From Kiritimatiellia bacterium (GTDB lineage Bacteria > Verrucomicrobiota > Kiritimatiellia > RFP12 > UBA1067), in the NCBI GenBank assembly GCA_017427485.1, contig JAFRSR010000218.1, positions 1 through 62,136 of the forward strand: a DNA stretch of 62,136 nucleotides, written 5' to 3'. Positions 17,001 through 26,210 of this stretch are shown piece after piece (within the stretch, counting starts at the first letter, position 1; every line of letters starts with the position of its first letter). The translations under genes and the position numbers were made by a program. Under the pieces are notes generated by a model. It did no database searches. It saw only the letters and a list, made by a program, of their open reading frames with translations, and was not told the origin of the DNA.

Positions 17001-19652
17001 CTATCTGAAGATGACGGTGATGCCGCGAACGTCGGCGAGCGTGGCATAGAGGCCGTCCGCCTTCAACTCCACCGTGCCGCGGACCGGACGATCGTGATTT
17101 GCGGACACGACCTTCCAGCCGTCGACCGATCCGCTGATGTTCGCGCAGTTGACGACCTTCACCTCGCGCTTTCCACCGAATGCGGCGAGGTGCTCCCAGT
17201 CGGCGTCCACACGCAGCGTCCCGTTCGCGGGAAGCGTCAGCGTCCCCGTGCACGCGAGCGCGTTGTCGGAGAAGTCGTTCGCGAGCGTCGTCTCCAACAC
17301 GCCGTTCGCCCCCAGCGTCACAGACATGTCCACCGTCCCCGCGCCCGAGAGGATTCCCACGGTCACGTCCGCCTCGTCCTGACGGAAGGACGTGCCCGCC
17401 GCGACTGACAGCGAATCGTATGCAACCGGGTTCGCCGTCCCCTTCCACTTGTGGAGAAGCGCCTTCGCGGCGGCGCGCCGCACGTCGTCGTGCGGCTGGT
17501 AAGCGAACGCCATCACCTCGCCGATCCGGCATCCGCCGCGGGCATATCGCGCCATGATTCCTGAACCAGGAAGTGACACGCCCATGTAGCCTAGCGAAAG
17601 GAGGCAGTCAGTCGTCCTCATGCGATACTGCACCACATTCATTCCGTCTGGCAGGGCAACGTTGGCGGCGTGATTCACATTGTTGACGCGGCACTGGTTG
17701 CTGTTCATGTAGGTAGCGTGGACATTCGAATAGAGCAAATGGAATCCATTGCCGTTTCCGCCCTGCCCGCGCATGAGGTAATAGGCTTCACCCGATGCGG
17801 TGGCGATGGCACTAGGACCGAGATACGCCGTTGTCGCATAGGAAACCTCGGGGATCGCATACGTCTTGGCCTCTTCGTTGTCCTCGAACACGCAGTAGAT
17901 TTCGCCGAAGTTCTTTTTGCCAGTTGTTAGCACCATCGACGCGCCATATCCCTCTGGATTCGCCGTCGCGGCCAGGGTTCCGAAGTCGAGCAGGGTGTGT
18001 CCGTTGCGCGCATTCCTGAAAAGGAACGGCCTCGCGGCAATGCGCGGCGTGCCCACGGCAATCGTCTCCGTGTTGGTCGATGCGGACAAGCCGCCGCTGA
18101 TCAAATCGACGACACGCGTCACGTAGTTGGTGCCGTCCTCGTTTTCGTCGATCGTCATGTGTTTTTCATCGCTCATATCAAAATGCAAGACCGGCGTCTG
18201 GCCCTCAAACGGCGATACGACGAGTGCGCCGGCGTCCACCGCGATGCCCGTCACGCCCGAACTGACCGCCGCGACCTTCAACGTGCCCGCACCCATCTTC
18301 GTGAAGGTTCCCGAAGCGGAAAGAAGCTCGAATTTTGACGTGCCGTAAGTGACGTTCACGGTGCCGTCCGCGTTGAACGCATAACCGGGATGCACCGGAT
18401 TGCCCGTCATGACGCCCGGCGTGACGGAATCGCCCGCAACGGGGAACGGGTTCAAACCCGTCTTCCGCGTGATTGCCAGCTTGCCGTCACCCGAGATCTC
18501 GGCCGCGCCGTTGTCCGAGAAAGTCCCGACCGTGAGCTTGTGCCCGTTCACCTGGAGCGAAGTCCCTTGCGCGAGCGTGAGGGACGCGAGCGACATGCCG
18601 CGCCATTTGGAGCAGAGCGCGGCGACCAGCAGACGCCGCTCGTCGGCCGCCAGCAATCGGTCGAACATCATCACTTCGCCGATGCGCAAGCCGCCGTACG
18701 ATTCGCACCTGCCAAGGGTGGAGAAGTAGACTGTGGCGTTCTGCGTGTGGTAGAGCACATGGATTTCGCCCGCCGCCGGCCGGGTGCCTCTCGGATTGAA
18801 GGACGACCAGCTGCCGTTGAGGTAATAGCTTGTAGTCACGGTGCTTGCGATGCGCTGGTGGATAAGGCAAGGAACATATCCGTTGCATCCGCCGCCGCGT
18901 CCAGCTTGGTTGCGCGCACTGCCAAGCACGGATGGGCCGGGCACTTCAAGCTTTGTTGTCGGAAGAACGAGGTCTTTCGTTTCCTCGCGGTCCTGCATCA
19001 CGTAGATGTAGTCCTTGACTCCGTTGATCGTCGCCGAGATGTTGAACGCGGCCCCGTAGCCGCTTTTCAGGAGGGCCTGCGTCGCCGCGTCAAGAGGATC
19101 AGCGGTCCCGTCCGAGTGGGTGATTCCCACATTGCCGGAATAGTACATCTGCCCGAAGTCGATCATGTCGAGTCCGGCCGCGTGGTTCGCGGCGAGGATC
19201 GGACGCGGACGCGCCGTGTCGTACGTCGCGTAGTAGGCTCCGCCCTCGGCGTCGTTCCAGCGCGTGACGAAGTTCATGCCGTTCTCCGTGACCGTCACGA
19301 GCGACGAGGTGAGCGAGGCGTCCACGTGGAAGAGCGTGCCGGTCGTCGTCAGCGTCCGCGGGTCGGAGAACGCGAGCGTCCCCTCCGAGACGGCGATGGA
19401 GACGCCCGTGTTGGTGACGATGCCGATCTCCAGGCAGCCCGCGCCGGTCTTGGTGATCGTATGGTTGCCGCCGAGGAGGAACTCGATGTGGTTCGTCGTC
19501 CCCGCCGGCACGGCGATCTCGACATCGCCCGTCAGGGTCAGCACGTCGGCCGCCGGCACACACGGGGAGGCGATGCCCGTTTGGTCAGCATGGCAAACGA
19601 GTGCCGCCGCACAGTTCACAAGCAGCATGATGGTTGTCACGTTGTTACGCAT
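17001..19652 (-). CDS. Large secreted strand-loop/LamG-like protein with internal duplication
   Basis: 883 residues with an N-terminal signal (TIMLLVNCAAALVCHAD). It contains autotransporter-type strand-loop repeats (ITKTGAGCLEIG, FTKMGAGTLKVAAV) and two LamG-like modules. These start near LFHVDASL / LHFDMSDE and end near LRIGEVMMFDRLL...KWRGM / CRIGEVMAFAYQP...KWKGT. The two halves align across roughly 430 residues, so it arose by duplication. There is no beta-barrel or sorting tail. Likely a surface glycan-binding or structural protein. A good ribosome site precedes the ATG. Confidence 0.78.
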   Translation of the reverse strand: MRNNVTTIMLLVNCAAALVCHADQTGIASPCVPAADVLTLTGDVEIAVPAGTTNHIEFLLGGNHTITKTGAGCLEIGIVTNTGVSIAVSEGTLAFSDPRTLTTTGTLFHVDASLTSSLVTVTENGMNFVTRWNDAEGGAYYATYDTARPRPILAANHAAGLDMIDFGQMYYSGNVGITHSDGTADPLDAATQALLKSGYGAAFNISATINGVKDYIYVMQDREETKDLVLPTTKLEVPGPSVLGSARNQAGRGGGCNGYVPCLIHQRIASTVTTSYYLNGSWSSFNPRGTRPAAGEIHVLYHTQNATVYFSTLGRCESYGGLRIGEVMMFDRLLAADERRLLVAALCSKWRGMSLASLTLAQGTSLQVNGHKLTVGTFSDNGAAEISGDGKLAITRKTGLNPFPVAGDSVTPGVMTGNPVHPGYAFNADGTVNVTYGTSKFELLSASGTFTKMGAGTLKVAAVSSGVTGIAVDAGALVVSPFEGQTPVLHFDMSDEKHMTIDENEDGTNYVTRVVDLISGGLSASTNTETIAVGTPRIAARPFLFRNARNGHTLLDFGTLAATANPEGYGASMVLTTGKKNFGEIYCVFEDNEEAKTYAIPEVSYATTAYLGPSAIATASGEAYYLMRGQGGNGNGFHLLYSNVHATYMNSNQCRVNNVNHAANVALPDGMNVVQYRMRTTDCLLSLGYMGVSLPGSGIMARYARGGCRIGEVMAFAYQPHDDVRRAAAKALLHKWKGTANPVAYDSLSVAAGTSFRQDEADVTVGILSGAGTVDMSVTLGANGVLETTLANDFSDNALACTGTLTLPANGTLRVDADWEHLAAFGGKREVKVVNCANISGSVDGWKVVSANHDRPVRGTVELKADGLYATLADVRGITVIFR

Positions 19653-19692
19653 TGTTGCTCCTTTCTCCTTGAATCTTGTAAAGTTCTCTTTC

Positions 19693-22356
19693 TCAATAGT
19701 TGTCCTTTTCCTCGCGCAGGATCAGGTGTCCCGCAAATGTCGGCACCCGCACGCGCACCGCCGCGAGCTGCCATCCGTCCGAATCTGCGATCCTCACGCC
19801 AATTCGCTTTGTCCGAACCTTGCGGAACGGCACCGTGCTGACGTTGCCGCCGCCAGCATGTGGCACGACGAGGTTCCGAGCTACGACGTTGCCGTCCTCA
19901 CCGACGACATCCACGCTTTTCGGGAGATGCGCACCGGCCGCACGAACGGAAACGAAGTCAAGTGCCGTGACGTCGTACGGCCGGCCGAGCTCGAATACGA
20001 TCTCGGACGCCCCCGAGAGACATCCCTGCGCGGGAACGACGCGTTTGAGTTCGATCTCTCGGCGCACAAGGGTTCCGTTGCCGAAGTCTGGACGCCCGTA
20101 TTCGCGCAATTGCTCGGCGCCGAGACGGATGATCTCAAGCGCACGTTCGCGCCTATCCGCCGGAATCCCCGCAAGACAAGGACTCAACTCTGGTCGCGTG
20201 AAGTTTACGCCCGTGCCTAGGCGCCGGGTCTCGTCCACTCGTTTCCAGATGCTGTCCGCGAGGATCGACGCCCTGTCCCCCGTCACCTTGACAAGCTCAC
20301 GCACCTGGTCGAACGTGAGCGGCGAGCGTCCGTAAGGACGCTCCGGGAATGCCGTCTCGTACGTAGGATAGTATGGCGTGTTGAGGTCAATCCACTCGAT
20401 GATCTTTCCCCGCTCCAACTTTGTCAGCGACACACCGTGATGACCGGCGTCAAGCATATCCACAAGACGACTGCGGTGCGAACCCCACGCATACGCGGGC
20501 AGCACGTCCGGCGGCCCATCGTCAACGGGCTTGAGCAGTTCCTTGGCCTGACCGGGCGCGTCGGGATACCACCGCAACGCGATCATCGCGCGCAGGGACA
20601 TGTAGGACGTGTTGAACACGATGCCGAGGTCGGGCGCGAGGTTCACGGCCTTTTCCCCCGATTTCCCGTAGTCGTGGCACTTCAAGCAGTTCCGATTCCA
20701 GATCGGCTGCACGTCGCGCACATACGAGAACGGGCGTGACACCTCTCCGTCCGGCAAGCGCGGCACGTGCGGCGCATGATGCCGCGCGGACGCATCCTTT
20801 GGCGGCGGAGTCGCCTCCAGACGATCCTCATGGCACCCGACGCAGCTCGCGCGTTCGCCCGGCTGGAGCGTCGTGCCGTTGCGCATGGACTGCACCATCT
20901 TACCATCCGCGTCGAGTGCCTGGAAGTAGACGAACAGCCCGGCCTCCACCTCGAAGAGCGCAGATCCGTCGTCCTCTACGGGCACGACGCCCAGGACGCG
21001 CTTCGTATTCGTGCAGTTGTAGTTCACTGCCGGGCGATGCGTCGTGTCCGTGTTCCAGAAATGATCCGAACGGTCGCGTTTCGGCGGCGCCTCGACGACG
21101 CGAAGCGCCTTGATCGTTCCGCGCGGCACATTCTCCATGCCCGTGCCGTGATAGACGTCCGCGAGATAGAACACGCCGGTTTGCTTCGTGTCGTCAACCG
21201 CATCGACAAGTGCGGGCGGCCTGGTCCTGGGCGTAAGCGGCATCGGGTCGAAGCAGCCGAGCGCGGCCTCCTTGTGGATGAGCGTCTCGGTTCCATTCGC
21301 GAGGGAACAGAGGAAGATGCCGGTCTGCTCGCTCTTCTTCGCCTCGACCAGAGTCCGAGCGCAGAGTATGCGGTCGGCGTCAAGCGGGAACGGATCCTCG
21401 TACTTGAACGGCAGCGACCTGAAGGTGTCGATGAAAGATTCGCACGGATGACCGGACTCTCTCCCTTTCCCGAGACTCGCCCCCACGCAGATGCGGTTGG
21501 TGATGTCTCGCGGAAAGGAATACATGACCGGGGTCATGCCGTCCAGCCCTTTGCGCCGGTCGAGCGCGACCAGCGCACCCCACGGACGGTCATGGCACGC
21601 GCCGAAGATGCACACCACGCGCTCGGGATGCCCGCCCGGCAGCGCGCGTGCATCGAAGATCGCGCCTGGCGCCCAGGCGTTCTCCCCATAGAAAAGCGCC
21701 TGCGAGCGTCCATCGGGGAACATCGTCCACAGACCGAACGAGCATCCGAAGTGGCGATCCACGTAGTTCCAGCGGTCGTAGATGATCCGGCCGTCAGGCA
21801 GTACCGACGGGCGCGATTCGTAGAGGTTGTTGCGTCCGAGCTGGCGAAGGTTGGAGCCGTCCGCGTCAATGCGGAAGAGGTTCCCCTGAAGATGCCAATT
21901 GCATCCGCAGTACTTCACGTCCCGGTTGGACGAGAACACGATGCGCCTGTCCGGCAGGTAGCAGGGATCGATGTCCGCGCCCGCACCGTCCGTGAGCCGT
22001 TTCAGTCCGGAGCCGTCCACACCCATCTCCCAGACGGAAAAGTTCTCGGAAGGCGTTTGCCGCATGGAGAAGAGCAGCCTGCGCGCGTCCCACGACACTT
22101 CGAGGTCGCGAATCACGCCGTGAGGGCAATCCAGCAGGGTCGTGACGTTCGTCCCGTCGAGGCGCCGGATCGCCGCGCCGGGCCGCACATTGTGGCACGA
22201 AACATCTCCGGCCGTGAAGTCGGTGCCCGTGTTGTGATGATCAACGGCGTATTGCCGCCGCGCCACGTAGACGATCGGCGGCAAAGCCGCATGCGACAGG
22301 GCAACCATGCCGAACGCGACCAGCAACGCACATCTCATCTTTCCGTCTACGGCCAT
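19693..22356 (-). CDS. HzsA-related protein: TolB-like propeller with two CxxCH haem motifs
   Basis: 887 residues. Signal peptide, then a PD40/TolB-like beta-propeller (VWEMGVDGSGLKRLTDGAG, NLFRIDADGSNLRQLGRNN), then the region related to the hydrazine synthase alpha subunit. c-type haem motifs are CVGCH (about 505-509) and CLKCH (about 557-561). The C-terminus has a discoidin-like sandwich (DVTALDFVSVRAAG). The HzsA-related family is widespread in PVC bacteria without anammox; its role is unknown. Cytochrome maturation is required. An alternative start is at 22338. Confidence 0.8.
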   Translation of the reverse strand: MAVDGKMRCALLVAFGMVALSHAALPPIVYVARRQYAVDHHNTGTDFTAGDVSCHNVRPGAAIRRLDGTNVTTLLDCPHGVIRDLEVSWDARRLLFSMRQTPSENFSVWEMGVDGSGLKRLTDGAGADIDPCYLPDRRIVFSSNRDVKYCGCNWHLQGNLFRIDADGSNLRQLGRNNLYESRPSVLPDGRIIYDRWNYVDRHFGCSFGLWTMFPDGRSQALFYGENAWAPGAIFDARALPGGHPERVVCIFGACHDRPWGALVALDRRKGLDGMTPVMYSFPRDITNRICVGASLGKGRESGHPCESFIDTFRSLPFKYEDPFPLDADRILCARTLVEAKKSEQTGIFLCSLANGTETLIHKEAALGCFDPMPLTPRTRPPALVDAVDDTKQTGVFYLADVYHGTGMENVPRGTIKALRVVEAPPKRDRSDHFWNTDTTHRPAVNYNCTNTKRVLGVVPVEDDGSALFEVEAGLFVYFQALDADGKMVQSMRNGTTLQPGERASCVGCHEDRLEATPPPKDASARHHAPHVPRLPDGEVSRPFSYVRDVQPIWNRNCLKCHDYGKSGEKAVNLAPDLGIVFNTSYMSLRAMIALRWYPDAPGQAKELLKPVDDGPPDVLPAYAWGSHRSRLVDMLDAGHHGVSLTKLERGKIIEWIDLNTPYYPTYETAFPERPYGRSPLTFDQVRELVKVTGDRASILADSIWKRVDETRRLGTGVNFTRPELSPCLAGIPADRRERALEIIRLGAEQLREYGRPDFGNGTLVRREIELKRVVPAQGCLSGASEIVFELGRPYDVTALDFVSVRAAGAHLPKSVDVVGEDGNVVARNLVVPHAGGGNVSTVPFRKVRTKRIGVRIADSDGWQLAAVRVRVPTFAGHLILREEKDNY

Positions 22357-22397
22357 GTCGTTTTCTGACTCGGGACTGCGATTTCACGAGCGGAATG

Positions 22398-24776
22398 CTA
22401 CGGCGACACCTTCTGCACGTACTCCGCGAGCGCGGCGCAACACCAGATGAGCGGGGCCTGTCCATGCAGGTCGCCTGTGATGCGGGGACGCTTGTCGTAG
22501 TACTCGCGCGAGTTGCCGATGTTGGTGCCGCAGCAGACGTCGCGTACGTCGCCGTTGGGCTCGATGTAGTCCTGCAGCGCGAGGAAGGCCTTGCGCGCGG
22601 CGGGGGCGTAGACCGCCGGATCGATCCAGCCGTGCTTGGCGCCCTCGATGAACGCGTACGCGAACATCGCCGAACCCGAGGTCTCGGGCCAGATGGTGGG
22701 GTCGTCCACGAGCTGGCCCCAGAGGCCGTCGGGACGCTGGTGGCGGAGTAGCCCCGCCATCATCTTGCGGAAACCTGCGAGGATGCGTTCGCGGTTCGGG
22801 TCGTCCACGGGCAGGCTCTTCAGGAGCATCGCCGTGCCGGCCGCCATCCAGCCATTGCCGCGCGCCCACGTGAACGGCGCACCGGGGCCGTGGTCGAAGA
22901 GGCCGTCCGCGCGCTGCATCTTGTCAAGGTAAAGCACCATCTCGTGCGAGGCGCGCTCCGCGTACACGCGCCGTTCGGACTGCCGGAACGCGTTGAGCTG
23001 GAGAATCGTGATCATGAACATGTCGTCCATCCAGAGGCGCGTCTGCGGCGTGTAGCCGCCCTTCCACAGCTCCATCCGCTTCTCGTAGTTGAACATGCCG
23101 TTGATCTCCTTGTCCTCCGGCTTCGGCTCCGCCCACTGCGCGTCCGCCATCGCGAGGCCCTGCTCAAGCGCGCGCGCGTCGCCCGTGTAGGCGTAGATCG
23201 AGAGCGGCAGGCAGCCGAACATGGAGTTGTCCACGTGGTTGGCGGGCGGCACGTGGCTCGCCCACTCGCCGAAGAACTTGCCGTAGCGCGAGGCGAGCGG
23301 GCCGCGCAGCTTCCGCGCGGCGGGTTCGTCCGCAAGCGTGGACGCGAACTCAAGCGCGCCGAACCAGGTGCACACCGTGGGGTAGGTGATCGTCTTCGAT
23401 CGGGCGCTGTGCATCTTCGTCCAGTCGAGGGGCGTCTTCTCGAGGAAGCGGTTCACCAGGCGCACGCCGAGCGTGCCGGGGTCCTTGCCCGCCGGCCAGT
23501 CCGTGAAGTTCGCGACGGCGGGGTCGGGACGTGTGGTGGCGTCCACGAGGGACTTCACGGGCGTGACGATGATGTCCATGCGGCCGTCCGCGCGGTCGAG
23601 CGTGCACACCACGTAACGGTCGTTGCCGCAGAACTGCGGATGGCCGTCGGGATGGAGACGGCTCTCGCGACTCCGGGGGCACAGCGCCGCGCTTGTTGCA
23701 TAAATCCAGGCGTGGCGACCAGTCTTCCGGTTATAGAAGCCGATGCGCTGCGGCGACCCGCGCCACCAGCCCTTCGGCTTCTGGTCAAAGACCACGTAGT
23801 TGAGGTCCTCGCTCACGTTCGGATGCTCCGCCACAAGCGGCGAGAGCTGCATCTGGTTGGCGGTCGCGAGATCCTGGTACCACACGCCAAAGGGCTTGGA
23901 GCACCAGTAGTGCCCCTTGCCGTCGCTCGCCCACGTCTCGTGCGTGGGCTCCTCGTCGCACCGGCGCGCGGGCTGGAACTCGAGGCGTCCGTTGCGGTGA
24001 AGATGCCAGATGCGCGGCCAGAACCCGATGTTTTTCCTGAACTCCCGCCCCTGTTGGAGCCAGTGTTCCTCCCAGGCGCACATCGCGATGTCGTCGCGCG
24101 CGGGGTTGATCTGCCCGTGGTTCGCGAAGAAGTAGGTTTCACCCCACGGCTCGTACTTCCCCGTGGCGAGCTCCACCGTGCCCTGCACGTACTTCTTCTT
24201 ACCCTCGGGCGTGCGCACGCAGCTTTCGAGGAACGCGCGGTCGCGCCCCTTCGTGAGGGTGAGGTGCGTGCAGAGGTACTGGATCGAGCCGAGCTTGGCG
24301 AGGTCCGCCGGCAGCGGGCAGACCGCCGTACCCTTCATGCCCGGCGACGTGAGGTCGTGCACGCGGAAGCCGTCCGTGGCGTTCACGGTGTAGATCTTGT
24401 CCGCCGCCGTGTCGATGAAGTAGCTGCCGCCGGGGGAGACGCGGAAGTCCTCAAGTTTCGTCACGGTGTCGGTCTCGAAGTCGATCACTGCGAAACGGCG
24501 CGGCGGCACCTTTGGGCCCGGCTGCTCCTTGTCGAGATGCATCACAACCATGAATCGGCAGTCGTCGGTGATGCATTTCTGCACGAAGTAGGTGGACTGC
24601 TGGACGGACGCGAGGAGCCCCGGCTTGAGCATCCGCCCGGGCACGCAGCAGTCGGGGTCCACGAAGTCGACGAACAGCGAGCTCGTCTCGGGCGAGAATC
24701 TCGGCGCGGCGGCAAGCCCCGCGCAGGCCAGCGCGGCGAGCGCGCAGCCGAGGGGTTTCCAGATTGTCGGTTGCAT
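22398..24776 (-). CDS. Fusion: oligogalacturonate lyase-like (PL22) plus unsaturated glucuronyl/galacturonyl hydrolase (GH105)
   Basis: 792 residues with a signal peptide (GCALAALACAGLAAA). Residues about 30-430 form a seven-bladed propeller of the oligogalacturonate lyase type (FFANHGQINPARDDIAMCAW, DLNYVVFDQKPKGWWRGSPQ). Residues about 450-790 are a GH105 (alpha/alpha)6 barrel with the catalytic Asp in RLWMDDMFMI, plus FTWARGNGWMAAG and WPETSGSAMFAYAF. The lyase cuts oligogalacturonides to unsaturated products and the hydrolase splits those into monomers and ketouronate. Both steps would sit in one exported protein. uxaA is 22 bp upstream. Confidence 0.87.
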   Translation of the reverse strand: MQPTIWKPLGCALAALACAGLAAAPRFSPETSSLFVDFVDPDCCVPGRMLKPGLLASVQQSTYFVQKCITDDCRFMVVMHLDKEQPGPKVPPRRFAVIDFETDTVTKLEDFRVSPGGSYFIDTAADKIYTVNATDGFRVHDLTSPGMKGTAVCPLPADLAKLGSIQYLCTHLTLTKGRDRAFLESCVRTPEGKKKYVQGTVELATGKYEPWGETYFFANHGQINPARDDIAMCAWEEHWLQQGREFRKNIGFWPRIWHLHRNGRLEFQPARRCDEEPTHETWASDGKGHYWCSKPFGVWYQDLATANQMQLSPLVAEHPNVSEDLNYVVFDQKPKGWWRGSPQRIGFYNRKTGRHAWIYATSAALCPRSRESRLHPDGHPQFCGNDRYVVCTLDRADGRMDIIVTPVKSLVDATTRPDPAVANFTDWPAGKDPGTLGVRLVNRFLEKTPLDWTKMHSARSKTITYPTVCTWFGALEFASTLADEPAARKLRGPLASRYGKFFGEWASHVPPANHVDNSMFGCLPLSIYAYTGDARALEQGLAMADAQWAEPKPEDKEINGMFNYEKRMELWKGGYTPQTRLWMDDMFMITILQLNAFRQSERRVYAERASHEMVLYLDKMQRADGLFDHGPGAPFTWARGNGWMAAGTAMLLKSLPVDDPNRERILAGFRKMMAGLLRHQRPDGLWGQLVDDPTIWPETSGSAMFAYAFIEGAKHGWIDPAVYAPAARKAFLALQDYIEPNGDVRDVCCGTNIGNSREYYDKRPRITGDLHGQAPLIWCCAALAEYVQKVSP

Positions 24777-24797
24777 GTCCTATGTCCTTTCGGAATG

Positions 24798-26210
24798 TCA
24801 GAGCGTGACGCCGTCCTTGAAGATCGCGATGCCGCGGGCATTCTCAACCTCGTTGCGGGCCGGCGCGCCGGACGCCACCTCCAGCACCTTCGCGGCGAAC
24901 GCCTCCACGTCCGGGTTCGCCATCGCATCCCAGTCGATCCAGTGCGGCTTCGCCTGCGCGAGCGCCGTGTTCGTGGAGATCTTCATCGTCGGCACGACCG
25001 TGCCGAACGGCGTGCCGCGTCCGGTCGTGAAGAGCACGAGATGGCAGCCGCTCGCCGCGAGCACCGTGGAGGCGACAAGGTCGTTACCCGGCCCCGTGAG
25101 GAGCGAGAGGCCGTGCACCTTCACGTGCTCGCCGTAGTCCAGCACGTCCTCCACGGGGGAGCTGCCGCCCTTCTGCACGCAGCCGAGCGACTTGTCCTCA
25201 AGCGTGGTGATGCCGCCCGCCTTGTTGCCGGGCGACGGGTTCTCGTAGCACGGCTGTCCGTGGCGCGCGTAATAATCCTTGAAGTCGTTAACCATCTTCA
25301 CGCACTTCTCGAACACGGCGCGGTCGCGGCAGCGGCGCATGAGGAGCGTCTCCGCGCCGAACATCTCCGGCACCTCCGTGAGGATCGTGGAGCCGCCGCG
25401 CGCGACGAGCCAGTCGCTGAAGCGCCCCACGAGCGGATTCGCCGTGAGGCCCGAGAAACCATCGCTTCCGCCGCACTTGAGGCCCACCACGAGCTCCGAC
25501 ACGGGCACGTCCACGCGCTCCGCCGGACGGTTCGCCTCCAGCTCCTTGATCAGCTCCACCCCGCGCGCGTATTCATCGCCGGGATCCTGCGCGCGCAGAA
25601 AGCGGATGTTGAGTTGTTCGTGGTTCGCGGTTCGTGGTTCGTGGTTCGCGGTTTCGGAGAAGAGACGGGCCTTGAAGGAGTCGAGCGTGTTGTTTTCGCA
25701 GCCGAGCGCCACCACGAGCACGCCGCCCGCGTTTGGGTGGCGGCAGAGGGCGGCGAGCAGATTCGCCGTCATCTCGTGGTCCGCCCCGAGCTGCGAACAG
25801 CCGTAGGGGTGCGTGAGGGCGATGCCCCCGCAGGAGGCAGCGAGGCGCTCGCAGAGGTTGTTGACGCATCCCACCGTGGGCACCACCCAGATGTCGTTGC
25901 GCACGCCCACGCGCCCGTCGGGATGGCGGTAGCCCTTGAACGTCGGCACATCTCCCCTTGTTGTTGTACGCTTGCTGTCTCCTTCGCCCTGCACCACCTC
26001 AGGATCCGGCTCGTAGGTGTATTCAAGGTTGTCGCCGAGGTTCGTGGCAACGTTGTGCACGTGCACGTGCTCGCCGGGCGCGATGTCGCACGTGGCATGC
26101 CCGATCGGCATGCCGTACTTGATCACGTTCTCGCCCGCGCGGATGGCGCGCAGAGCGTACTTGTGGCCGTCATCGCGGATTTCGACGTTGTCAAGCGGAT
26201 GGATGATCAT
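24798..26210 (-). CDS. uxaA: Altronate dehydratase
   Basis: 470 residues; the E. coli enzyme is about 495. It dehydrates D-altronate to 2-keto-3-deoxygluconate in galacturonate degradation. N-terminal SAF domain (MIIHPLDNVEIRDDGHKYAL, GEHVHVHNVATN), then GYRHPDGRVGVRNDIWVVPT, HPYGCSQLGADHEMT, GLKCGGSDGFSGLTANPLVG and PGNKAGGITTLEDKSLGC. About residues 185-198 are an in-frame heptad-repeat insertion (TANHEPRTANHEQ). The ATG overlaps the aldo/keto reductase stop as ATGA. A garD-type galactarate dehydratase is less likely. Confidence 0.92.
   Translation of the reverse strand: MIIHPLDNVEIRDDGHKYALRAIRAGENVIKYGMPIGHATCDIAPGEHVHVHNVATNLGDNLEYTYEPDPEVVQGEGDSKRTTTRGDVPTFKGYRHPDGRVGVRNDIWVVPTVGCVNNLCERLAASCGGIALTHPYGCSQLGADHEMTANLLAALCRHPNAGGVLVVALGCENNTLDSFKARLFSETANHEPRTANHEQLNIRFLRAQDPGDEYARGVELIKELEANRPAERVDVPVSELVVGLKCGGSDGFSGLTANPLVGRFSDWLVARGGSTILTEVPEMFGAETLLMRRCRDRAVFEKCVKMVNDFKDYYARHGQPCYENPSPGNKAGGITTLEDKSLGCVQKGGSSPVEDVLDYGEHVKVHGLSLLTGPGNDLVASTVLAASGCHLVLFTTGRGTPFGTVVPTMKISTNTALAQAKPHWIDWDAMANPDVEAFAAKVLEVASGAPARNEVENARGIAIFKDGVTL
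25616..25657 (+). repeat. Heptanucleotide tandem array inside uxaA
   Basis: Five consecutive GTTCGTG/GTTCGCG units and one degenerate unit (GTTTCGG). Read on the minus strand they encode the seven-residue period NHEPRTA. The array is a single arm with no opposite arm nearby. Confidence 0.9.
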
